Of a DNA stretch of 64,000 bases, positions 58,219 through 64,000 are shown one piece after another. Position 1 is the stretch's first letter. Every line of letters starts with the position of its first letter. A program made the position numbers and the translations under genes. The notes under the pieces were generated by a model. That model saw only the letters and a list, made by a program, of their open reading frames with translations, was not told where the DNA came from and did not search any database. Origin of the DNA: Brevundimonas intermedia (GTDB taxonomy: Bacteria; Pseudomonadota; Alphaproteobacteria; Caulobacterales; Caulobacteraceae); contig NZ_SPVH01000007.1 of assembly GCF_004614235.1 (NCBI RefSeq), positions 1-64,000 of the forward strand, in the 5' to 3' direction.

Positions 58219-58968
58219 CTAATAGGTCGTTCTGCCGCCCGACGTATCGAACGTCGAGGCGGTGGTAAAGCTGCATTCTTCCGAGGCCATGAAACAGACC
58301 ATGGCGGCGCTCTCGTCGACCTCACCCAAGCGACCCATCGGGATCTTGGAGCGCATGTAGTCGACCTGGCTTTGCGGCATCTGGGCCAGGATCGGGCTTT
58401 CGAAGGTGGCGGGGGTCAGGGCGTTGGCGATGACGCCCTTGCCGGCCAGTTCCTTGCCCAACGACTTGGTGAAACCGATTACGCCCGCCTTGGACGCCGA
58501 ATAGGCGCTGGCGTTCGGATTGCCTTCCTTGCCGGCGACCGAGGCCACATTGACGATCCGGCCGTAGCCGTTGGCCAGCATGAAGGGCACGACGGCGCGC
58601 GAGCAGTAGAAGACGCCGTTCAGATTGATGTCGACGACCCGCTTCCAGCTGTCGATCGGGAACTCGTGGACCGGCACGGTGGCCCCGGTGATGCCGGCCG
58701 AGGCGACCAGGATGTCGATGTGGCCCAAGGCCTTGTTCGAGTCCTCGGCCGCCGCAGCGACGGCGTCGGCGTCGGATACGTCCAGGGCCACGACGTGGGT
58801 CGCGCCAACTTCCTCGGCCGCCGCTTTCAGCGCGTCGGCGTTCAGGTCCCACAGCACGACCTTGCCGCCCTCGGCGACGATCCGGGCGGCCGAGGCCTTG
58901 CCCAGGCCCGAGGCGCCGCCGGTGACGACGGCGGTGCGGCCCGAAAAACGGCCTTGATAGGCGCTCAT
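58219..58968 (-). CDS. SDR dehydrogenase (predicted 2-keto-3-deoxy-L-rhamnonate 4-dehydrogenase)
   Basis: This 249-residue short-chain dehydrogenase has the cofactor motif TGGASGLG at residues 16-23 and catalytic YSASKAG. NPNASAYSASK and TPATFESPILAQMP are typical of the sugar-acid subgroup. In the oxidative rhamnose pathway this step oxidises 2-keto-3-deoxy-L-rhamnonate to the 2,4-diketo acid. Assignment rests on operon context. ATG overlaps the preceding gene stop (ATGA at 58965-58968). Confidence 0.85.
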   Translation of the reverse strand: MSAYQGRFSGRTAVVTGGASGLGKASAARIVAEGGKVVLWDLNADALKAAAEEVGATHVVALDVSDADAVAAAAEDSNKALGHIDILVASAGITGATVPVHEFPIDSWKRVVDINLNGVFYCSRAVVPFMLANGYGRIVNVASVAGKEGNPNASAYSASKAGVIGFTKSLGKELAGKGVIANALTPATFESPILAQMPQSQVDYMRSKIPMGRLGEVDESAAMVCFMASEECSFTTASTFDTSGGRTTY

Positions 58969-59813
58969 CGCGTCCACTCCACGAAGGTCTGGCCTTGCTC
59001 GCCCAGCTTCTGGATGCCCAGGCGAACCGTGTCGCCGGCCTTCAGATAGAGCGGCGGCTTCTGGCCCAGGCCCACGCCCGGAGGGGTGCCCGTGGTGATC
59101 AGATCGCCGGGCTCCAGCGTCATGAACTCCGACAGATAGGAGACGATCTCGGCGACGCCAAAGATCATGGTCTTCGTATTGCCGGTCTGCATGCGCCTGC
59201 CGTTCAGGTCCAGCCACATGTCCAGGTCCTGGACGTCGCCCACCTCGTCGGTGGTGACGAGCCAGGGGCCGACCGGGCCGAAGGTGTCGCAACCCTTGCC
59301 CTTGTCCCAGGTGCCGCCGCGCTCGGTCTGGAAGGCGCGCTCGGACACGTCGTTGATCAGCACATAGCCGGCGACGTGATCCAGCGCCTCGTCCTGGGTG
59401 ACATAGGTTGCGGGCTTGCCGATCACGATACCGAGTTCGACTTCCCAGTCTGTCTTTTCCGAACCGCGCGGAATGATGACGTCGTCGTTCGGCCCGTTCA
59501 GGCAGGTGATGGCCTTGGTGAAGACCACCGGCTCGCCCGGAATAGGCAGGTTGGATTCTGCGGCGTGGTCGGCGAAGTTCAGGCCGATGGCGATGAACTT
59601 GCGGCTGCCGTTCACCGGAACGCCATAGCGGGGCTGGCCCTCGACCAGGGGCAGGGTGGTCGGGTCGATGGCCTTCAGCGCTTCGAGCGCCGCGCCATGC
59701 AGTTGATCCGGCGTGATGTCGGCGACGACGCCCGACAGGTCGCGGATCCGCCCCTCGGCGTCCAGCGTGCCCGGCTTCTCCTGGCCCTTGGGGCCATAAC
59801 GCAGCAGTTTCAT
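58965..59813 (-). CDS. FAH-family hydrolase (predicted 2,4-diketo-3-deoxy-L-rhamnonate hydrolase)
   Basis: This 282-residue protein of the fumarylacetoacetate hydrolase fold has metal ligands in DWEVELGIVIG and catalytic region FIAIGLNFADHAAESNLP. MIFGVAEIVSYLS and GDLITTGTPPGVGLG follow. It would hydrolyse 2,4-diketo-3-deoxy-L-rhamnonate to pyruvate and L-lactate. It sits between rhmD and the SDR gene. Confidence 0.88.
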   Translation of the reverse strand: MKLLRYGPKGQEKPGTLDAEGRIRDLSGVVADITPDQLHGAALEALKAIDPTTLPLVEGQPRYGVPVNGSRKFIAIGLNFADHAAESNLPIPGEPVVFTKAITCLNGPNDDVIIPRGSEKTDWEVELGIVIGKPATYVTQDEALDHVAGYVLINDVSERAFQTERGGTWDKGKGCDTFGPVGPWLVTTDEVGDVQDLDMWLDLNGRRMQTGNTKTMIFGVAEIVSYLSEFMTLEPGDLITTGTPPGVGLGQKPPLYLKAGDTVRLGIQKLGEQGQTFVEWTR

Positions 59814-59831
59814 TCTTGAGTGTCTTTCGTC

Positions 59832-61025
59832 TTAGCGCGCGTAGGGGCGGTGCAGGGCGATGTCGCGGTTCAGCTCGACGCCGAAACCAGGCGCATCCGG
59901 CACCTTGAGCTTGCCGTTCACCGGAACCGGTTCACCGATCAGCTGCGGATGGAACATGGGCACGACCTCGTCGGCGCCGGGGGCCATCATCAGGAACTCC
60001 GCGAACGGGCTGTTATGGCGCGTCACCACGAAGTGGTAGGAATAGACGGACGATCCGTGCGGGATCATCAGCACGCCCTTGGCGTCGGCCATGGCGGAAA
60101 TCTTGATCAGTTCGGTCACGCCGCCGCACCAGCCCACGTCCGGCTGGATGATGTCGCAGCATTCCATTTCCAGCAGCATGCGGAAGCCCCAGCGGGTGGC
60201 CTCATGCTCGCCGGTGGTGACCAGCATGCCCTTGGGCGCATTCTTCTTCAGCGCCTGATAGCCCCAGTAGTCGTCAGGGCTCAGCGCCTCCTCGATCCAC
60301 TTCAGACCCAGCTTGTGGGCTTCGTGGGCCAGGCGGGTGGCGTAGTTCAGATCCAGCGCCATCCAGCAGTCGAACATCAGCCAGAAGTCGTCGCCGCAGG
60401 CGTTCCTCATGGCCTCCAGCTCGGCCAGGTTCTTACGCAGGCCTTCTTCACCTTCGGCGGGGCCGTGGTGCAGGGGCATCTTGCCGCCGATGAAGCCCAG
60501 TTCCTTGGCTTTGTCGGGTCGCGCGCCGGTGGCGTAGAAGGTCAGCTCGTCGCGGACAGGGCCGCCCAGCATGGCGAAGACCGGTTCCTGGCGCAGACGA
60601 CCGAGCAGATCCCACAGCGCCAGATCGACGCCGGAGATGGCGTTCACCACCAAGCCCTTGCGGCCATAGTACTGGGTGGAGAAATACATCTGGTCCCAGA
60701 TCTTCTCGACCTCGGACGGATCGCGCCCTTCCAGAAAGCGGGCCAGGTGTTTTTCGACGATATAGGCGGCGGGTTCGCCGCCGGTCGTGACGGCAAAGCC
60801 GACGACGCCGTTCTCGGCCTCGATCTCGACCACCAAGGTGCCCAGCACATTGATGCCGAAGCTGCGGCGGCTCTGGCGATACTCGGGATATTTCGCCATG
60901 GGCGTGGCGATATGGTCGTCGATCCAGTGGCCATCGCCCTGGTCATGATAGTCGGCGCCGCCGCCTGAACCGTCGTTCTTCACGACGAAGGCGCGGACGT
61001 GTTTGATCTTCGGCAGGCGGCTCAT
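59832..61025 (-). CDS. rhmD: L-rhamnonate dehydratase
   Basis: This 397-residue enolase-superfamily enzyme has the RhmD-specific N terminus [18 protein letters not shown] with H33. Metal ligands are D219 (MFDCW), E245 (IEEALSPDD) and E273 ([11 protein letters not shown]). D296 and H323 ([10 protein letters not shown]) form the acid/base pair. It dehydrates L-rhamnonate to 2-keto-3-deoxy-L-rhamnonate. It heads the minus-strand operon, with an IclR-type palindrome ending 5 bp before its start codon. Confidence 0.94.
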   Translation of the reverse strand: MSRLPKIKHVRAFVVKNDGSGGGADYHDQGDGHWIDDHIATPMAKYPEYRQSRRSFGINVLGTLVVEIEAENGVVGFAVTTGGEPAAYIVEKHLARFLEGRDPSEVEKIWDQMYFSTQYYGRKGLVVNAISGVDLALWDLLGRLRQEPVFAMLGGPVRDELTFYATGARPDKAKELGFIGGKMPLHHGPAEGEEGLRKNLAELEAMRNACGDDFWLMFDCWMALDLNYATRLAHEAHKLGLKWIEEALSPDDYWGYQALKKNAPKGMLVTTGEHEATRWGFRMLLEMECCDIIQPDVGWCGGVTELIKISAMADAKGVLMIPHGSSVYSYHFVVTRHNSPFAEFLMMAPGADEVVPMFHPQLIGEPVPVNGKLKVPDAPGFGVELNRDIALHRPYAR

Positions 61026-61029
61026 TGAG

Positions 61030-61052
61030 AAATCACCGGCATTTGGTGATTT
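61030..61052. promoter_or_regulatory. Operator for the IclR regulator
   Basis: AAATCACC-N7-GGTGATTT is a palindrome with perfect 8-bp arms, between divergent rhmD and the IclR gene. It lies at the rhmD ribosome-binding region, so protein bound here would block transcription of the rhamnose operon. Confidence 0.75.
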
Positions 61053-61165
61053 GCTCCCATCATGCGGGATTTCACTGGCTTTCCTCCGTGCGCCGCGTCA
61101 AACTCAACCCAGTTCCCCGGACAAGCTTGCGTGTTTTGCTACATTCTGAGAATGAGGATTACGAA

Positions 61166-61972
61166 ATGGGACGAGTGGCGTCAATCAAGACCGCACAGGT
61201 CGATGGGGAAGAAGAAGTCGGCGCCAAGGCGTCCGGCAGTCAGACCCTGCTGCGCGGCCTGGACGTGATCGACGCCCTGATGGAGGGCTCGCTGCCTCTG
61301 GCCGAGCTGTCCGAGAAGCTGGACCTGACCCGCAGCACGACCCACCGGCTGGCCTCGGCCCTGGTAGATCGTCGCCTGCTGTCGTTCCGCCCGCGCGAGG
61401 GTTACAGCCTGGGGCCGAAACTGCTGGAACTGGGCCATGCCGCCAGCCAGCAGATGCATCTGCCGCGCGTCGCCCGGCCCTGGCTGGAACAGCTGTCGGC
61501 CCAGACCGACGACACGGTTCACCTGGGCGTCCTCGATGGCCGCCACGCGCTCTATCTGGACAAGGTCGCCGGTCGTCGCCGCATCAACATCGGCTCTCGC
61601 CTGGGCGAACGGCATCCCATCGCCTCGACCGGTCTGGGCAAGGCTTTGATTCTCGACAAGTCCGAGCCTGAGTGGATCGACTTCTATGCGCCCGAAGGCG
61701 CGCCCTATGATTCGTCGGCCCGGGCCGTCTGGCTGGAGCGGATGCATGGCTACGCCCAGAAGGGCTACGCCTTCGACCTGGAAGAAAACGAGGACCAGAT
61801 TCGCTGCGTCGCCGCCCCGATCCGTTCGGTGGACGGCCATATCGTCGCCGCGCTCAGCGTCTCCTCGGCCGCCCAATACATGTCCGACGCCCGGATGACG
61901 GAACTGACCAAGACCGTCACCGACGCCGCCAACGCCATCAGCGCCGACCTCGGTTGGCTGCCGAAACCCTGA
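61166..61972 (+). CDS. IclR-family regulator of the rhamnose genes
   Basis: This 268-residue protein has a winged helix (LAELSEKLDLTRSTTHRLAS, residues about 35-95). The IclR effector domain follows (VHLGVLDGRHALYLDKVAG, GSRLGERHPIASTGLGKALI). It probably senses rhamnose, its lactone or a keto-acid product. ATG at 61166 has GAGG upstream; earlier in-frame starts overlap the operator region. It is transcribed away from rhmD and leads into the L-rhamnose dehydrogenase gene. Confidence 0.9.
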   Translation: MGRVASIKTAQVDGEEEVGAKASGSQTLLRGLDVIDALMEGSLPLAELSEKLDLTRSTTHRLASALVDRRLLSFRPREGYSLGPKLLELGHAASQQMHLPRVARPWLEQLSAQTDDTVHLGVLDGRHALYLDKVAGRRRINIGSRLGERHPIASTGLGKALILDKSEPEWIDFYAPEGAPYDSSARAVWLERMHGYAQKGYAFDLEENEDQIRCVAAPIRSVDGHIVAALSVSSAAQYMSDARMTELTKTVTDAANAISADLGWLPKP

Positions 61973-61996
61973 ACACAGTGAAACGCCGGAGCCCGC

Positions 61997-62758
61997 ATGC
62001 TGCTTGAGAACAAGGTCGTCCTGATCACGGGCGCATCGCGGGGTATCGGACGGGCGACGGCGATCGAGGCCGCACGCCAGGGCGCGAACGTCGCCATCAA
62101 CACCTACAAGGATGAGGCGGTCGCCGCCGAGGTGGTCGCCGAGATCGAGGCCTTGGGCCGCAAGGCCATCGTGGTCGACGCCGATGTGGCCCAGCCGGAC
62201 AGCGCCACGGCCTTCGTGAATGCGGCGGTCGAGGCGTTCGGGCGGGTGGACGTCTTCGTCTCCAACGCCGGCATCTGCCCCTTCCACGCCTTCCTCGACA
62301 TGCCGGTCGAGACCCTGCGCCGCACGATGGAGGTCAATCTCCACGGGGCCTATTTCATGACCCAGGCGGCGGCGAACCAGATGGTGCAGCAAGGGGAGGG
62401 TGGATCGATCGTCGCCATCAGCTCGATCTCGGCCCTGGTCGGCGGCGAGATGCAGACCCACTACACCCCGACCAAGGCGGGGGTGCACAGCCTGATGCAA
62501 TCCTGCGCCGTCGCCCTGGGTCGCCATGGCATTCGCTGCAACTCGGTCCTGCCCGGCACCATCGCCACCGACATCAACAAGGACGATCTCGCCGACCCGG
62601 CCAAGCGCGAATATATGGAAGGCCGCATTCCGTTGGGGCGTCTGGGCAGGCCCGAGGACATCGCCTCGGTCGTCGCCTTCCTGGCCTCGGACATGGCCGG
62701 CTATATGTCGGGCGCAGCCTTGCTGGTCGATGGCGGCGCCTTCGCCAACTTCCAGTAG
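61997..62758 (+). CDS. L-rhamnose 1-dehydrogenase (SDR)
   Basis: This 253-residue SDR has TGASRGIGRA at the N terminus and catalytic YTPTKAG. It shares NAGICPFHAFLDMP, SSISALVGGEMQTHYTPTKA and LPGTIATDINKDDL with the known L-rhamnose 1-dehydrogenases of Azotobacter and Sphingomonas, as far as I recall those sequences. It oxidises L-rhamnose to L-rhamnono-lactone, the first step of the pathway. It begins 24 bp after the IclR gene. Confidence 0.9.
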   Translation: MLLENKVVLITGASRGIGRATAIEAARQGANVAINTYKDEAVAAEVVAEIEALGRKAIVVDADVAQPDSATAFVNAAVEAFGRVDVFVSNAGICPFHAFLDMPVETLRRTMEVNLHGAYFMTQAAANQMVQQGEGGSIVAISSISALVGGEMQTHYTPTKAGVHSLMQSCAVALGRHGIRCNSVLPGTIATDINKDDLADPAKREYMEGRIPLGRLGRPEDIASVVAFLASDMAGYMSGAALLVDGGAFANFQ

Positions 62759-62767
62759 GACGGGCGC

Positions 62768-63901
62768 GTGATCATCTCGTCGCCGGGCGATTACCGAGAG
62801 GCCGCGCGGCGCAAGCTGCCGCCCTTCCTGTTCCATTACATCGACGGCGGCGCCTACGCCGAGCAGACCCTGCGCCGCAACGTCGAGGACTGGCAGGCCA
62901 TCGCCCTGCGTCAGCGCGTGCTGCAGGACATGACCAGCCTCAGCCTGGAAACCCGGCTGTTCGACGAGACCCTGCGCCTGCCCATCATCCTGGCGCCCGT
63001 CGGCCTGACCGGAATGTACGCCCGGCGCGGCGAGGTGCAGGCGGCCAAGGCGGCGGCGTCGCGCGGCGTGCCCTTCACCCTGTCCACCGTCTCGGTCTGT
63101 CCGATCGAGGAGGTGGCCCCCGCCATCGACCGGCCCATGTGGTTCCAGCTCTATGTGCTGCGCGATCGGGGCTTTATGCGGAATGCGCTGGAGCGGGCCA
63201 AGGAAGCGGGGGTGAAGACCCTGGTCTTCACCGTCGACATGCCGACCCCCGGTGCCCGCTACCGCGACGCCCATTCGGGCATGAGCGGCCCCAATGCCGA
63301 GATCCGCCGCATGGTCCAGGCCATGACCCATCCGGCCTGGGCCTGGGATGTGGGGCTGAACGGCCGGCCGCACGACCTGGGCAATGTGTCGGCCTATCTG
63401 GGCAAGCCGACGGGCCTGGCCGACTATATCGGCTGGCTGGCCAACAACTTTGATCCGTCGATCTCGTGGAAGGACCTGCAATGGATCCGCGACTTCTGGG
63501 ACGGGCCGATGATCATCAAGGGCATCCTCGACGCCCAAGACGCCCGTGACGCCGTCAGCTTCGGCGCCGACGGCATCGTGGTTTCGAACCATGGCGGGCG
63601 CCAGCTGGATGGGGTGCTGTCTTCGGCCCGGGCGCTTCCGGCCATCGCCGAGGCGGTGAAGGGCGATCTGAAGATCCTGGTCGATTCCGGCATTCGCAAC
63701 GGCCTGGACGTGGTCCGCGCCATCGCCTTGGGCGCCGACGCCGTCATGCTGGGTCGGGCCTTCGTTTATGCGCTGGCGGCGGGCGGCGAGGCTGGCGTCG
63801 GCAACCTGCTCGACCTGTTCGAGAAGGAGATGCGGGTGGCGATGACCCTGACCGGCGCCAAGTCGGTTGCCGGGATCACGCGGAACATGCTGGCGCTCTA
63901 G
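62768..63901 (+). CDS. lldD: FMN-dependent L-lactate dehydrogenase
   Basis: This 377-residue alpha-hydroxyacid dehydrogenase has [20 protein letters not shown] at the start. Active-site pieces are [11 protein letters not shown], the lysine in [10 protein letters not shown], and [15 protein letters not shown] with the catalytic His. It oxidises L-lactate to pyruvate, passing electrons to quinone. Here it completes the rhamnose route, which makes L-lactate. Start is GTG at 62768, 9 bp after the previous stop. Confidence 0.92.
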   Translation: MIISSPGDYREAARRKLPPFLFHYIDGGAYAEQTLRRNVEDWQAIALRQRVLQDMTSLSLETRLFDETLRLPIILAPVGLTGMYARRGEVQAAKAAASRGVPFTLSTVSVCPIEEVAPAIDRPMWFQLYVLRDRGFMRNALERAKEAGVKTLVFTVDMPTPGARYRDAHSGMSGPNAEIRRMVQAMTHPAWAWDVGLNGRPHDLGNVSAYLGKPTGLADYIGWLANNFDPSISWKDLQWIRDFWDGPMIIKGILDAQDARDAVSFGADGIVVSNHGGRQLDGVLSSARALPAIAEAVKGDLKILVDSGIRNGLDVVRAIALGADAVMLGRAFVYALAAGGEAGVGNLLDLFEKEMRVAMTLTGAKSVAGITRNMLAL

Positions 63902-63928
63902 CCGAGCGGTCGCACTCCTCAACGCGTC

Positions 63929-63994
63929 ATCCTCGCCCTCGTGGCGAGGATTCAGACCCCGGTGCATCCGTCCTGAGACCGGGAGTCTGGATCC
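63929..63994. repeat. Hairpin and inverted repeat after lldD
   Basis: ATCCTCGCC/GGCGAGGAT (63929-63937 and 63943-63951) forms a 9-bp stem, and GGATTCAGACCCCGGT (63948-63963) pairs imperfectly with 63978-63994. The 99 bp to the window end hold no gene. It looks like an intergenic palindromic repeat that may also help end transcription. Confidence 0.55.
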
Positions 63995-64000
63995 TTGGGA

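Noticed and set aside
61181-63967. 928-codon open frame on the minus strand opposite the IclR, rhamnose dehydrogenase and lldD genes
   Set aside because: It spans three clear genes in antisense and reads as His/Asp/Gly-rich sequence without motifs; a GC-content artefact.

Overview
The window is a high-GC, densely coded stretch of a Caulobacteraceae chromosome; Brevundimonas or a close relative is the best guess. The pointers are many GTG and TTG starts, TGATG and GTGA gene overlaps, a full CtrA-type box (TTAA-N7-TTAA), TonB-dependent receptors beside sugar catabolism genes, and DUF2336 proteins. The genus is inferred from gene content and not from any search. No prophage, insertion sequence, CRISPR array or rRNA was seen. 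There is one tRNA, tRNA-Thr(UGU).

Positions 1-7500 hold the end of a TonB-dependent receptor, an exported protein, and a minus-strand methionine-cycle operon. The operon reads SahR-like regulator, metF, homocysteine methyltransferase half of MetH, a small unknown gene, then the folate/B12/activation part of MetH. The small gene sits exactly between the two MetH parts with a TGATG overlap on each side. Positions 7500-31300 are mostly housekeeping: EF-hand protein, 2-hydroxyacid dehydrogenase, ettA, an HtrA-type protease, rarA, three pseudouridine synthases, crcB, a TPR/2-oxoglutarate oxygenase, an ATP12 chaperone, GTP-type PEP carboxykinase, a TonB-like protein, a CtrA-boxed lytic transglycosylase, two DUF2336 proteins, an Hpt protein, NAD kinase and a class II aldolase. 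A DUF938 methyltransferase gene here is broken by an in-frame TAG and carries a perfect 84-bp tandem duplication. Positions 31250-40800 carry a beta-barrel-like protein, an RND efflux pair, a cytochrome c, feoAB, a prepilin peptidase, a TetR regulator and the tRNA.

Positions 40864-63901 are the most interesting part: a pectin locus that looks built for rhamnogalacturonan I, whose backbone alternates galacturonate and L-rhamnose. The galacturonate arm has a GH105-DUF4861 protein, uxaC, a UxuB/UxaB-type reductase, uxaA, a GH28 enzyme and a TonB-dependent receptor. The rhamnose arm is a complete oxidative route: L-rhamnose 1-dehydrogenase, an amidohydrolase-type lactonase, L-rhamnonate dehydratase, a 4-dehydrogenase, a diketo-deoxy-rhamnonate hydrolase and L-lactate dehydrogenase, giving two pyruvates. 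It is controlled by a divergent IclR regulator with a clear palindromic operator over the rhmD leader. The rhamnose operon runs on, without a visible break, into a FucP-type permease, a large exported (alpha/alpha)6-like protein of unknown activity, and a PL22 oligogalacturonate lyase, so the two sugar arms are joined in one transcription unit. The unknown 760-residue protein and the DUF4861 half of the GH105 protein are the best candidates for undescribed enzyme activities.
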